The notes: generated by a model not told the origin, from the letters alone. Counted from the first letter of the stretch, positions 1 to 11,081 are shown. The stretch is 64,000 bases of DNA from Sphaerulina vaccinii (GCA_022570795.1 JAKUDP010000004.1:806001-870000), one strand, 5' to 3'. A program made the numbers and translations.

Positions 1-1
1 C

Positions 2-313
2 AAGCTCATCCTAAGCGATGGAACTGTCGAGGAGAAGACTTTCGAAATGCCAGGACCAGGTAAGGGATCAGGATGGGCGAACGGATTCGGAGACAAGAGC
101 TCATGGGAACCTGAAGGTGTCGGACACGGAATGTTTTACGAGGCTGATGAGTGCGCGTATGCCTTGAAAGAGGGAAGGAAGGAAGGTCAATATGAGAGCT
201 TGGCAGAAAGTTTGGTGATCATGAAGACCATGGATGAGGTGAGAAAGCAAAATGGATTGGAGTACCCAGAGAAGATTGAGACCACGGATTACCCTATCGA
301 TCTATCGAGGTAG
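2..313 (+). CDS. Gfo/Idh/MocA-family oxidoreductase, C-terminal fragment (5' end outside window)
   Basis: The reading frame is open from base 2 and ends at TAG 311-313, giving the last ~103 residues of a longer protein. The tail GMFYEADECAYALKEGR, followed by ESLVIMKTMDEVRKQNGL and YPEKIE, is the usual end of fungal dimeric dihydrodiol dehydrogenase/D-xylose dehydrogenase-like members of the Gfo/Idh/MocA family. Known members are NAD(P)-dependent sugar or diol dehydrogenases with an N-terminal Rossmann domain and a C-terminal alpha/beta domain. Only part of the latter is visible, so substrate and cofactor cannot be judged. The family call rests on motif memory. Confidence 0.75.
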   Translation, partial: KLILSDGTVEEKTFEMPGPGKGSGWANGFGDKSSWEPEGVGHGMFYEADECAYALKEGRKEGQYESLAESLVIMKTMDEVRKQNGLEYPEKIETTDYPIDLSR

Positions 314-542
314 AGTCGTTGGGTCAGAGGAGGGGGTGGCCAGTAAGTAGAAATGTGGTATACATTCGGGACATGCTTTATGACACCCGAATACTGTTGA
401 CGAGTCACAGCTGCTGCAGTAATCTTCTATATAACTTTATACCAAAGCTGGTCACCCCTCTAACAGCGCTTGTGAGCTCTTAACACTCCCGCAGACATTG
501 GTCTCGAGCGATTCAGGACACACAGACATCATCAAGTTCATC

Positions 543-2465
543 ATGACAGCAGGAGAAGATTCCAGAGAGCGCGATGAAGCATTATCGAAATTCTTCCTCA
601 CACAAGAAGAACACCTGACCTTCCAACGATGCACGAAGCTCAATTTCGCACTCGACAATGTCCTCAGCACCAGCAAACCCGCTACACGATCACCACACAT
701 AAACACGTTCCAGAACAGGCTCCAAGTACACTGCGAACTACTACAGCGTCGAGATGGGGAAATATGTGCAATCGCCACCTCTGGAGCTAGCATCGATGGC
801 AAGGCTACGATTGCATCTGGCTCGCTCACAGTCAAGGCTCCGCGAATCGTGGTCGCGACTAATAGCACTGGACCAACGGACTCTCAGAATAAGATCGCTT
901 TGACCAAGATGACCTCGATAGGAGCATGTCGACACAATTTGGTCAACTGTCCTCACCTACAATACCGATCCGATCCATTCCGAATACCCTTCAACGACCA
1001 CGTACGAAGCTACTTCCGCTACCTACGAGCTGTCCACTCCGCTCCAGACGATCCGACATACGATGCTGCTGTGGACCGATTCAGAGAATATGTGGTCTCA
1101 GCTTGTCATCCATCGATCCTAAAGGCCTTCGAAGTCGGTTCACAGCAATGCCGCGGTGGGAAGAAGTCCAATATCTGGGAGATCTTGACATGCGATATAC
1201 CCGATCATGCGCGGCAGAGCTCAATGCCCAACACGCGACGACTGGCGACGAACAGACTTCCTGATGAGAGAGGAGGAACTACATTCATTCGAGACTTACT
1301 GCAAACCTCTGAGACAAACACCATCTACAAAACCCCCGAGGATAGACTCAGATTCCACTCTCTGCTGAGAAGGATTTTGGTACAAGCACGCGACGCAATA
1401 GCTCAAGTACGTTTCCACACGTCTCCAGAAGACATTCGCGCTGCTTGTATTGCCATGGCCGACTTATGCAACTTTATCGACGTCTTTCACGACTTTCTAG
1501 GCGTACACTTGATGTGGCTTGCGAAGGTCGCGAAAGTTGGACATATACACGACGTTCCGGACTGGACGGCACCTCTTTATTTTTCTTTCGGAATTCGTCG
1601 TACGGACTGGAAAAATGCAGCGCTAGGTTTTTTGCAGATGATATCTTCAAATGAAAGGAATCTTCGTTCCGCAGTGTTTGCTTTTACTACTGGTAGCCAA
1701 AATTCAGGAGGCAGGAAATTTGAAGTTGCGATGGTTATGCAGGCTGAAGTTGCGGTTCTGAATATTAATATTAACGATCATACGACGACGCAACGGGACG
1801 GAGAAGAAGAAGAAGAAGTGGAGATTGATGAAGCTTTCATCGAGAAACATCTGGAACCCCATCAACCTGATCTGAAAGCAAAGGAACTGGCAGAGAAGTT
1901 GAAGAATCACTTTGCTCAGCGTCAGAGAGCCAGAGCTGACAGCGTTCTTGCTGTTCGTCATGCTGGCATCGATGTGAAGCTCGAACAGGTCATTATCCCA
2001 CCCGAAGCAGTCCTGATATCACTCATTGCCATAGCCAAGGATGAAGAGCTCATGAAGCTGGTTGACGATCAATGGCTGCAGAACAACAAGATCAGAGCTT
2101 CCAGGGAAGATCTCCTTCACTTTTTGGATCTTCGCGAGCCGGTGATTATGTCGAAAAGGGGTGATACGAATAAGTGGAGACGCAGCGATCTTGCTACTTC
2201 TTTGTTGTCTAGAGTTGGTACCGCCATGCCAGCGTTTATACCACGTTCACTGGGTTTGCCGGTTCTGAGGATGATTAAGAGCGATACAGCTAGGAGATCA
2301 TCAGAATGGCGAGAAAAGATGTGTGTGGATAGAAGAGAATTTCCTGTTTCACCCGAAGCTGGAGAGTGTGCTTGATGAGATCAATAGGGCTTGGAGTGTT
2401 AATGAAGTGGATATGAGACCATCTGGAATGAGGTTTCGAGAAAAGAGTGACGAGAAGAAGGATTG
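543..2465 (+). CDS. Hypothetical protein (~640 aa) with a frame break near the 3' end
   Basis: A single long frame runs from ATG 543 (MTAGEDSR) to TGA 2375. An upstream TTG at 498 would extend it but has no ATG. I do not recognise the family. The central part (about 1440-1560) is aromatic and helical, an acidic EEEEEVEIDE run lies near 1810, and the C-terminal half is helical and charged with no obvious signal peptide or membrane segment. The last residues in this frame look non-native. The next frame from about 2330 reads on as coding-like sequence (HPKLESVLDEINRAW and onward) to TGA 2463-2465. A one-base indel or a small unrecognised intron near 2290-2350 would join the two. It converges on the RING-CH gene with only ~130 bp between stops. 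Confidence 0.6.
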
Positions 2466-2593
2466 AAGAGATTCGAGCTGCTGCTGAGAATCGAGTAATG
2501 CCTATAACCTCATATAGCATTCTGCATTGCAAGAAGTATGCAGCATCCTTTCCCAAACTCCTCGCTATCAAAACCAGAAGACGCAATAGTCCC

Positions 2594-4378
2594 TTATACA
2601 GTCCTGAACGAACCCCTCCCCTTCGACCTATCAACATCCACAACCCTCCTTCTCTTATGCATCTGTGCCATCTTCCATCTGACGTAGAGTAACAGTGCAT
2701 CTTTGCTCACCACAAAGAGACATCCACCTACTAAACTCCTCGCCCACTTCTTTTGCAAGAAACCCCTAGCCCATAAAGGTTTCTTCGAGAAATGCGCGAG
2801 AGCAGGTTCGGTGACCCAATCATATGGCAGGACGAGTTTGAGAGCTTCGCCGCAGATACCGGCTATGGTTGGGAAGAAAAGGGCGCCGAGCATGGTTTGC
2901 GCGACGTTGTTGATGGAGAGGGAGAGGCGACGCTCTCCGGCGATGCCGTTTTGGTCTGCGGGTTGGTTCGGCGCTGGCGCTGCGGCAGCATTCGGTCTAC
3001 GATTGTCGGGTATGACAGGGGGAGGTGCAGCTTCGTGGTCGGGCACTCGTGGAAATCCGCCTGCTTGTGGGAGATCTCGTTGTGGTTCCACCCTCTGTGC
3101 TTGAGCTTGTTCGTCTCCAATATTCTCTACCACTTCTGGCGCCTGTGGGAAATCGTCCAGTGGTACTGCTGCGGGCTGTCTGTCTGCCGCTTGCTGAACC
3201 AGCCGTTCCTCTTCCTCGGCCCAATCGCCATCGTCCCAAACGTTGTGGTCTATCCGTACCTCGAAGATGTTCTCACCCTCCGCAGGGACTTCTGCCGGGT
3301 TTTGCCCGTTGTTTGCTGCAGCATCTTCCTCGTTTTGTTGGGTAACTCGTGGCTTGACAGCTTCAAGCCATGCCCTTTCCTTCTCTGCCCAGACTTTCTT
3401 ATAGTATGCGTTATATAGGGATCGCACATATGGTAGCACTGCAAATGCGAAGCTTGCTGAAGGTGGCCACGTCGTCAAGTCCCATTGATGGTCAGGTGAG
3501 GTTGCTTGCGTAGCAAAGAAAACCACCGGTAAGACTGGCAGTACGCTGTCTGCGAAAGATGTTCTGGAGAGAACGAGTATAGGTGTGATGGCAGGAAGAC
3601 CAATCAAGAGTCTCCAGTGCCGCAAACGCTCCAGGAAGAGGGTCGACATAACTTTCATGACCTGTTCAGGATTTCTTGCATCCAGTATAAGATGCGACTG
3701 CTGGGTAATATCGTACAGAGGCTGTAATAGACGTTGGCCATCCTCGGCTCCAAAGATGGCGTATATGGTGTGCATTCCAATAGCCTGGCTCAAGTGATAC
3801 ATGCCACTGGTCAGAGCGAAGCCACTGATGGGAACAACAGCACTGTTGCCGAGTCTCTGTAAGCCATTGACAGCCTCCACGACATAGTCTCTGGGCCGTG
3901 ATAGTTGTATCTCTGCTTTGCACTGTGGACACTCGATCTTCGGCGAGCCTATGCCTCTGCTTCTAGCATTCTTGGGAGCTTCCATGTCAGCTATCCAGTC
4001 TAGGAGGCAGTCTTCGTGTGCGACCAGTGCACATGGACATGGATCTCGCCATACCGAGGATTCTGCAGTATCTTCCGACTCATCTGCCATACAGATCCAG
4101 CATTTCTTCAGATCATCCTCGTTGTTGTTGTCTGGAACAGCCCCTCTTTGTATAGGCCTCGGCTCCTCTTCTTGCAGTTCCGCTTGTTCTTCGTCTTTCT
4201 CTTCTGAGCCATGGACGAAGATGGTCTGGGAGTCCTCAGATCGGGAGCGAACCTGTGACCGGGACTCGCGTGAGGGCGATTGCTGTGACTGTGACTGTAT
4301 GGGCGATTCGGGCGATTGTGATTGTGATTGTGAAGTAGTCCTCGGTCGCGATGGCTGGCGGGCTGGAAGTGAGGCCAT
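2594..4378 (-). CDS. RING-CH (RINGv) zinc-finger membrane protein, probable E3 ubiquitin ligase
   Basis: 594 aa, single exon, ATG at 4378. A Ser/Gln/Arg-rich, probably disordered N-terminus (1-90) is followed by a C4HC3 RING-CH domain at about 93-158: CWIC, then CPC, then HEDC, then CPQC. This spacing is that of MARCH/Doa10-type ligases, which ubiquitinate membrane proteins. Downstream are hydrophobic stretches (around VLPVLPVVFFATQ and MLGALFFPTIAGICGEAL, and near the C-terminus SLVGGCLFVVSKDALLLYV) consistent with several membrane spans, separated by a long acidic Pro/Gln-rich segment (about 350-480). It is divergently transcribed from RAD26 across ~350 bp. The substrate is unknown; the RING-CH call is firm. 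Confidence 0.85.
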   Translation of the reverse strand: MASLPARQPSRPRTTSQSQSQSPESPIQSQSQQSPSRESRSQVRSRSEDSQTIFVHGSEEKDEEQAELQEEEPRPIQRGAVPDNNNEDDLKKCWICMADESEDTAESSVWRDPCPCALVAHEDCLLDWIADMEAPKNARSRGIGSPKIECPQCKAEIQLSRPRDYVVEAVNGLQRLGNSAVVPISGFALTSGMYHLSQAIGMHTIYAIFGAEDGQRLLQPLYDITQQSHLILDARNPEQVMKVMSTLFLERLRHWRLLIGLPAITPILVLSRTSFADSVLPVLPVVFFATQATSPDHQWDLTTWPPSASFAFAVLPYVRSLYNAYYKKVWAEKERAWLEAVKPRVTQQNEEDAAANNGQNPAEVPAEGENIFEVRIDHNVWDDGDWAEEEERLVQQAADRQPAAVPLDDFPQAPEVVENIGDEQAQAQRVEPQRDLPQAGGFPRVPDHEAAPPPVIPDNRRPNAAAAPAPNQPADQNGIAGERRLSLSINNVAQTMLGALFFPTIAGICGEALKLVLPYDWVTEPALAHFSKKPLWARGFLQKKWARSLVGGCLFVVSKDALLLYVRWKMAQMHKRRRVVDVDRSKGRGSFRTV

Positions 4379-4727
4379 GGTCCTGTGTTTGCCACTCAGA
4401 CTATCACACTCTGCTGTTATACTTCCTTCAGGTCAATATTGTCGGAAGTGAGAATGTTGATATGAGTTGGAGCCTGTTCATGCGCGCACTTCAAGAAGCC
4501 GCTGATCAGCCGATGGCGATGACTTCATTTCGCGATGGAAGCGCGTCTCTTTCACTTTCACTTTCTACTTTCCACTTTCATGCTCGGAAAACACAGCAAT
4601 GAGATTGAGTACGCTCCTTGACATCTAGTCAGTCGGCTACCATGAGTAAGGATCTGGACTGTCTCTTTGCCTCTTCACTCTCTTTTGCCTGAACTTCACC
4701 ACTCTTCTTCCCAAGGACGCCCCAAAT
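4379..4727. promoter_or_regulatory. Divergent promoter region, RING-CH gene / RAD26
   Basis: About 350 bp separate the two divergent start codons. The segment near 4549-4580 is a pyrimidine-rich CTTTCACT-type run, and the stretch just before the RAD26 ATG is also C/T-rich, as is common upstream of fungal start codons. No specific factor site is claimed. Confidence 0.4.
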
Positions 4728-7700
4728 ATGTCCTCTCCCACCGAGCAGCATATTACGGACGACTCACGACAGAACGACGACACGATTGAGATACCAGCCA
4801 CCGACATCTCTGGCCAGAATGACGATACTAATGCTAATGATGGAATGAATGGAGATGAGCCAGACCTTGAGGAAGATGAGGCTGCTCGCTTAGCTGCACT
4901 GGGTGCTGGAGTCCGCGATCAAGAGGATCTCGAGAGGGACATTGGGCAGCAGGCTGATCAGGCTCTTGCTGAGCAGACCTTGGAAAGAGAGCAGAAGCGC
5001 TTGGACAAGACGCAGAATGAGAAGACTCGTATGCAGACAGCCTTACGATTAGCTGAAAGGAATCTTGCGAAGCCTGCTGGTCAAGCCACGAAGAACAAGT
5101 ATAGGAATGAGATTGATCACTACAAGGCACTGATCGCAAATCTGGATAAGGACCTGGAGCAGATCCAGAAGCGTATACAGGAACAGCTGAATGAGGATCA
5201 GGAAGCGGAGACTCTGCTCGAGGACAGTAGCAACAAACGCATGCCAGGTGAAAGCCATCGCGAGTTTCTCATTCGAACAGGAAAGATCACGCCTTTCTCG
5301 AAGCTGGGTCAAAGACTGCTGCGAACCTCATCAAGTCTTGGAGAAGTTCTGCTTAATGCTGAGGAGGAAGGCGAGGACGAGGAAGCAGAAGACGAAGTGG
5401 TAGAACAAGCACAGTCTGGACCAAAGTCGCATCGAAACTTGCTTGCCCCTGGATTCGAGCAGGATGATACAAGTGCAGCAGTAAGCACGGCTGAGGACAC
5501 GGAAGATGATGCTGCATTAGCGCGGAGGCTACAGGATGAGGAAGATGCGAGGGAGCGACCTGCGAAGAGGAGACGATTGCAGTCAAAGCAACAAGCTAGA
5601 GGGATGTCTCAGGGGGCAGATTCTACTGCTGATGATTCGGATGCATTCGTGCCAGATGTGGATGAGACTGGGCTGGCAGCAATAGGACAATCCGGAGATG
5701 ACGAGGAGCCACAAGATGAGGAAGCAGAGGGTGACTTTCCACTTGATACGCCAGGAATCAAGCGTAAGAGAAAGGGTAAGCGGAAGGCCGCAGTGGACGC
5801 AGATGGGCAAGAGGACTTTGCAGGCGTGGATGATGGTAATGAGGAGGTGTATCAAGCACGGCTGCAGAGCTGGACCCAGCGGAGAAGTGCTGCGAGACAA
5901 AAACATAAGACCAGACCGTCCGGTGATAGTGCGGACGCCGAACCGGATGCTGTGAAAGCGGAGGACGATACAGCGCCTGCTCTGGACGGGATCGAGGAAA
6001 CCAGGCCTGAGTGGGAGATGCCTCATCCGACTCGTCCAGATGCAGCATTTGATGGCGGCTTCCGAATCCCTGGCGACATATACCCCTCACTTTTTGACTA
6101 CCAGAAGACTGGCGTGCAGTGGCTGTGGGAGTTGTACTCGCAGCGAGTTGGTGGCATCGTAGGAGATGAGATGGGCCTAGGCAAGACGATTCAGGTCATA
6201 TCATTTCTCGCGGGCTTGCACTACTCAGGCAAGATTACCAAGCCTATCATCGTGCTATGCCCGGCAACTCTGCTCAAGCAATGGGTAGATGAGTTCCATC
6301 GATGGTGGCCTCCTCTCCGCGTTACGATCCTGCACTCTTCGGGTAGCGGCATGCTGGACGTGAAGCGGGAATCGCGGTACGAAGACGACCTGGACGATGA
6401 TCGGCGCAAGAAATCCAGAGGCAGACCTAACAAGTCTGTGAGAAATGTGATCGATCGCGTGGTGCACGAAGGACATGTGCTTGTGACAACCTACGCTGGT
6501 CTCGTCAACTACGCAGATCAGCTACTGCCAGTGAACTGGGAGTATTGTGTTCTTGATGAAGGCCACAAGATTCGCAACCCTAACGCAGAAGTGACTATCT
6601 TCTGCAAGGAGATCATGACACACAATCGAGTGATCCTTTCGGGCACGCCGATGCAGAACAACCTCGAAGAGCTATGGACGCTCTTCGACTTTGTCTTCCC
6701 GATGCGTCTGGGCACGCTCGTAAACTTCAAGAACCAGTTCGCTATACCGATCAAGCAAGGAGGCTATGCCAATGCCTCGAATCTGCAAGTCGAGACCGCG
6801 ATGAAGTGTGCTGAGACTCTGAAAGACGCCATATCACCATATCTGCTTCAAAGGTTCAAGGCAGATGTTGCCACAGACTTGCCGAAGAAGATCGAGCGTG
6901 TCCTGTTCTGTAAGCTGACCAAGCTACAGCGCGACGCATATCAATGGTTCCTGGACTCGGAAGATATGAAGTCAATCATGAATGGGAAGCGGCAAGCCTT
7001 ATATGGAGTTGACATTCTGCGTAAGATTTGTAACCATCCTGACTTGGTTGAACACAAGACGTTGTCCAAGAAGGCAGGCTACGAGTATGGCATTGGCAAC
7101 AAGTCGGGCAAGATGCAAGTGGTCAAAGAACTCCTCAAGATCTGGAAAGATAAGGGACACAAGACACTACTCTTCGCACAGCATCGCATCATGCTTGACA
7201 TCCTCGAGCGCTTCATCGGAAGTATGCCTGGCATCAACTATCGGCGCATGGACGGCACCACCGACGTCAAGCATCGGCAGGACTTGGTGAACGAGTTCAA
7301 TCATGATCCGGATCTGCATGTCTTCCTACTCACAACCAAGGTCGGTGGGCTAGGTGTGAACTTGACAGGCGCGAATCGCGTGATCATCTACGATCCTGAC
7401 TGGAATCCTTCCACAGACGTGCAAGCACGAGAACGAGCCTGGAGACTTGGGCAGAAGCGAGAAGTCGAGATCTATCGTCTCATGACTGCAGGCACGATCG
7501 AAGAGAAGATCTACCATCGCCAGTTGTTCAAGCTGTTCCTCACGAACAAGATCTTGCGTGACCCCAAGCAGCGTCAGAATTTCCAGCTGAAAGACTTACA
7601 CGATCTGTTCACCCTTGGCGAATCCGTTGAAGGACAAACCGAGACCGGCACGATCTTCAAAGGCACAGAAGTCAAGCTTAACCGCGAGAACACTCTACCC

Positions 7701-8498
7701 ACTCCACCAAACGAGGACGAGAAGCAGAAAGAGATCGACCGCGTCGCGATCAACGACTTCGCAGGTATCTCACGACAAGAAGACTTCCGCGGCGACAAAG
7801 ACGAACAAGAGAAGAACAACACATCCAAAGATGATCAGTCATCAGATCGAGTGCTGTCTGGCATCTTCGCTCGTGCCGGCGTCCAAGGTGCTCAAGACCA
7901 CGAAGCCATCATCAACGGTCGCAGAGCTCCTCGCGCCGATCCCGAAATGATCAGGAAGGAGGCCAAGAAGATCGCAGACGAAGCCGCACGAGAACTTAGA
8001 CGCGCTGCTGAAGTCGCGAGAAGCCTACCCGCTGGTGTACCTACTTGGACCGGACAGGTGGGTACAGCTGGAAGACCTGCGTCACCTCCACCACGACGCG
8101 GAGGCATGCGAGGAGGTATGTCATCACGAGGAGGTCGTGGTGGAGGTGCTGCTGGACCTTCTTCATCATCGGTACTCGCGAATTTGCAACATCGACAGGG
8201 AAACGCTTCGAATACTACCATGTCTCGCGATGGTTCCAGTACTCCTACTACTACTTCCGCTCGACGACAAGAGCGGAATCTCCCTCAAGGTGTCGATTTT
8301 CTTAAGCTCATTAGAGACTACATCCTGTCACATGGAGGAGCAGTCTATTCGCAAATGTTGGTTGATCATTTCAATCGGTATTGTAATAACAGTCCGAAGA
8401 GAACTGCAGAGTTCTCGGAGATGTTGAAGAAGATTGCTGTTATGGAGAGGGGTGGGAGGATGAGAGCTAGGTGGGTTCTGAGAGAGGAGTATAAGTAA
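4728..8498 (+). CDS. RAD26: Rad26/CSB (ERCC6)-type SNF2 DNA-dependent ATPase, transcription-coupled repair
   Basis: 1256 aa in one exon, within the usual size range of Rad26/CSB. The N-terminal ~440 residues are acidic and coiled-coil-like with basic NLS-like clusters (KRKRKGKRK). The SNF2 ATPase core starts near 450: motif I DEMGLGKT (about 478), the Walker B variant DEGHKIRN (about 609; CSB and Rad26 share this DEGH form), SGTPMQNN, then the helicase C lobe with TTKVGGLGVNLTGA and a DVQARERAWRLGQ motif VI. The C-terminus has an RGG-rich patch near 1130 and a final winged-helix-like segment. In yeast and humans this protein remodels stalled RNA polymerase II to start transcription-coupled nucleotide excision repair. 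Assignment to Rad26 rather than another SNF2 group rests on the whole architecture. Confidence 0.92.
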   Translation: MSSPTEQHITDDSRQNDDTIEIPATDISGQNDDTNANDGMNGDEPDLEEDEAARLAALGAGVRDQEDLERDIGQQADQALAEQTLEREQKRLDKTQNEKTRMQTALRLAERNLAKPAGQATKNKYRNEIDHYKALIANLDKDLEQIQKRIQEQLNEDQEAETLLEDSSNKRMPGESHREFLIRTGKITPFSKLGQRLLRTSSSLGEVLLNAEEEGEDEEAEDEVVEQAQSGPKSHRNLLAPGFEQDDTSAAVSTAEDTEDDAALARRLQDEEDARERPAKRRRLQSKQQARGMSQGADSTADDSDAFVPDVDETGLAAIGQSGDDEEPQDEEAEGDFPLDTPGIKRKRKGKRKAAVDADGQEDFAGVDDGNEEVYQARLQSWTQRRSAARQKHKTRPSGDSADAEPDAVKAEDDTAPALDGIEETRPEWEMPHPTRPDAAFDGGFRIPGDIYPSLFDYQKTGVQWLWELYSQRVGGIVGDEMGLGKTIQVISFLAGLHYSGKITKPIIVLCPATLLKQWVDEFHRWWPPLRVTILHSSGSGMLDVKRESRYEDDLDDDRRKKSRGRPNKSVRNVIDRVVHEGHVLVTTYAGLVNYADQLLPVNWEYCVLDEGHKIRNPNAEVTIFCKEIMTHNRVILSGTPMQNNLEELWTLFDFVFPMRLGTLVNFKNQFAIPIKQGGYANASNLQVETAMKCAETLKDAISPYLLQRFKADVATDLPKKIERVLFCKLTKLQRDAYQWFLDSEDMKSIMNGKRQALYGVDILRKICNHPDLVEHKTLSKKAGYEYGIGNKSGKMQVVKELLKIWKDKGHKTLLFAQHRIMLDILERFIGSMPGINYRRMDGTTDVKHRQDLVNEFNHDPDLHVFLLTTKVGGLGVNLTGANRVIIYDPDWNPSTDVQARERAWRLGQKREVEIYRLMTAGTIEEKIYHRQLFKLFLTNKILRDPKQRQNFQLKDLHDLFTLGESVEGQTETGTIFKGTEVKLNRENTLPTPPNEDEKQKEIDRVAINDFAGISRQEDFRGDKDEQEKNNTSKDDQSSDRVLSGIFARAGVQGAQDHEAIINGRRAPRADPEMIRKEAKKIADEAARELRRAAEVARSLPAGVPTWTGQVGTAGRPASPPPRRGGMRGGMSSRGGRGGGAAGPSSSSVLANLQHRQGNASNTTMSRDGSSTPTTTSARRQERNLPQGVDFLKLIRDYILSHGGAVYSQMLVDHFNRYCNNSPKRTAEFSEMLKKIAVMERGGRMRARWVLREEYK

Positions 8499-8530
8499 TT
8501 CTCTGTCGTAGTTGAGCAGTATCTGCCCAA

Positions 8531-9120
8531 TCTCTCTCTGATTCATGAAGAAGCCGCTGATACTGGCCTGTCTCGCTCTGTGGTGGCGTGGTATGCATAA
8601 TTTGTTGGAGAGCTATGCATGATGTCTCTGAATCCTGCAACTTTCCTATTGGCTATACTGTCTCTGAACTCCATGCCGTAGTAGTGACAGGTGTTCGGAG
8701 AGCTATGCGATATCCTGCCCACTGTCTCCAAACGCTGCAACTTTTCTGGTTGTTAGCTTGTCCTCCAACTCCATGCCTTGGTATGCACAGTTCTATAGAG
8801 AGCTATACCTGCCTGTCTCCAACTCCTGCAAACTTCCTGCTCGCTAGCCTGTCTGCGTCTTGAGTGCCTTAGTGGTTCTCAATCCTATGGAGAGCGGGTA
8901 ATCTAGTCAGTAACTGCGATATTGTTCTCTGAATCATGGAAACGCGGCTGATACTGGCCTGTCAAGGCATCTGGTACCGTGGTGTTGTTCATTTCGCAGA
9001 GAAGCTATACACAATCGCGCTTAGTGTCTCCAAAACCTGCAGACTTCCTACTCGCTATGCTGTCTCTGAACGCCATGCCCCGGTGTGCTCAATCCTGCGG
9101 AGAGCGGGTATCCTAATCAT
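8531..9120. repeat. Diverged tandem repeat, ~90-110 bp units
   Basis: The 650 bp after RAD26 is built of imperfect direct repeats. Units can be phased on GGAGAGCTATGC / AGAGAGCTATAC / GGAGAGCGGGTA beginning at 8607, 8697, 8797, 8889, 8998 and 9099 (spacing 90-109 bp). Each unit also carries versions of CTGTCTCTGAACTCCATGCC and TCCTGCAACTTTCCT. A part unit at 8541-8570 matches 8933-8962 (GCTGATACTGGCCTG in both). Short ORFs here come from the repeat. No gene is supported. Confidence 0.8.
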
Positions 9121-9150
9121 CCCAAACGCCTCATGAATCCTGTCGTCGTT

Positions 9151-10234
9151 TCAATCACCCTTCCTCAACCTCTCAATGACTGCTGCAGTACTACCGCGGC
9201 GCTCTAATCTCTCTATCATTGCTTGAGTCCTATACTCCTTGCGTGCTTCCTCTGCCTTTCTCTCTTCGGAGTCATTCATGCTTCCAATGATTGGTCCATC
9301 GTATGGACCGGTACTGTGCATGTCTCTTATTGTGTTGCGGAAGGGTATTTGCGATTGGACAGCGACTCCCCCTCCAAACTCGTCTGACTCATCAAATTCT
9401 CCTGTAAAATGCTTGGGCTTGGCGTTGATGTAGTCTTCTGGTTGCTCCTGGCGTAGCTTCTGCTTGGAAGGACGATTGCGAACAACAGGCTCATAGACAT
9501 ACTCCACCTCTGCATTCGTCGCAGGGTCATACACCGGTCCGTCCTGTGCCGGAAAGATTGGAATGTCATCCAGATTGCTCGGTCCCTTGACATCGTATGG
9601 GTGGTTGATTCCAGCTTGTGGTGGTCGCCACGTTCGCAGCTCTCTCTCCTCCATCATCGAGCCTGCGTCGACCAGCCCGGCTTCGTAAGCGCGCTGTATA
9701 TCCTGTATCAGCGGAAATCGAGCCTTGGCGGCGTTGACAGCCTCGGTGACTGTGCGGCAATGAGTCAGGAAAGCGATGTCGTGGGCTGCTTCCAATGTCG
9801 CAAGCTTCAGAGCCCACTTGACGTAGTGGAGGCTGACATCTGCGGCTTCACTTGCTTTTGTCGCAGCGGCGCGTGTGATCTTCAGGCGGACTTGTGAAAG
9901 AGTTTCTGTGTTGCGCACGCGATAGGGCTCGATTTCTTGTGACACTGCAGGTGATGAGAACGGCGATGGCGAGTCCGATGACTGTGATGGATTTTGTTAG
10001 TGATGTGATATTTTCATGAAGACAAAGGGTCCTCACGTCTCCTTTCTCCGGCCCTGCAATCACATTCCAATCTTCTTCAAAACAATCTGCTTCGACACCC
10101 AATGCAGGTTTCTTCTGCGCTTCTTCATACGACTCCTTGTTGAAATCAGGTCCTTTGACTGCGTTGTTGTATGCGGCTTTGGCTCCAGTCAGGGCGGCCT
10201 CGGCGCGCTCCAGGAGGGCCTCACCAAATGCCAT
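9151..10234 (-). CDS. Conserved hypothetical protein, two exons (342 aa)
   Basis: Exon 1 is 10037-10234 (ATG at 10234, MAFGEALLERAEAALTG) and exon 2 is 9151-9981. The 55-bp intron 9982-10036 has GTGAGG and CACAG ends and closes in phase 0, reading into SSDSPSPFSS then VSQEIEPYRVRN. The protein is soluble and helix-rich: Ala-rich amphipathic helices at the N-terminus and after residue 85 (SQVRLKITRAAATKASEAAD), then a Pro/acidic middle and a charged C-terminal helix (RTQAMIERLERRGST). No signal peptide or catalytic motif was seen, and I do not recognise the family. It ends just beside the tandem repeat 3' of RAD26, converging with that gene. Confidence 0.75.
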
Positions 10235-11081
10235 GGTGGGTGGTAATTTTCTGGAGAAGTTATCAGTACAATGCACCAAAAGCGTTTGTATTAGCTAGAC
10301 GGACAGCGATGGCAAAGGCAGGCGGCCTTTTTGACACTGGCGATGTCGTTGTGTCGCATGTGAAGTTGAGGCTGCGGGTGTAAAGTCACCATTTCTCAGT
10401 TTAAGCTTCCCGTAGCGGGAGAGGCCTCAAGGCAACCAGAATGGCGCACACAACCAGCATTATTCACCGGTTCTCTCGCTTCATCGGAAATGGTTGCCAT
10501 GTGGCTCTTCACCTTTCTGACTCGACACTGGATGTGACTGTGAGCAAACAAAACCGGGCCGAGGTTGCGGGCCGAAGCTTTCGATTCACTTACAGAGATA
10601 CGCTAGTATTCCCATACTGCCAGATGTCAAATGCGTGGAACGACGAGCGGCTCGAAATAGGGTGTGATAGCTGTCGCCTTGCCCACGCTGTTAAGCCTGA
10701 GGATGTTCCACAGAGGTAGACAAGAAGAATGATTCGAATGTAAGTTCTGCGTACTCTGCTGTGCTTCCGCCTCTACTTCGTCGGCTCGTGCTGCAATGGT
10801 AAGCTACAACCTAGTCAATCTAATCACACGTGTCTGCTCGAAGCGCAAGTCTGATGCCAGTATCGTCGATGATCGAGAATGAAAGTCGCGTGAGTTGTCC
10901 AAGTTTGTTATAATAGCCACTATAACCAATACAAGCTGCGTTAGACGGATGTCGAGCGTGCAAGATGTGCTCCAATCACGTCTACTAGCTCAAACCGGTC
11001 CCAATGCGCCAAATTCCATCAACTGCGTGGCTTTCAAGGTGTCTGAGCCTTTACCTAATCGGCCAGATCGGTCGACGAGTA
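10235..11081. other. Intergenic region, ~850 bp
   Basis: Upstream of the 10234 start codon and downstream of kapC. A 92-residue open frame at 10441-10719 (+) has no recognisable domain and no splice support, so it is not called as a gene. Nothing else was identified. Confidence 0.5.

Noticed and set aside
2792..3418. 208-codon plus-strand ORF inside the RING-CH gene
   Set aside because: Antisense shadow; the minus strand carries a recognisable C4HC3 domain over a continuous 594-codon frame.
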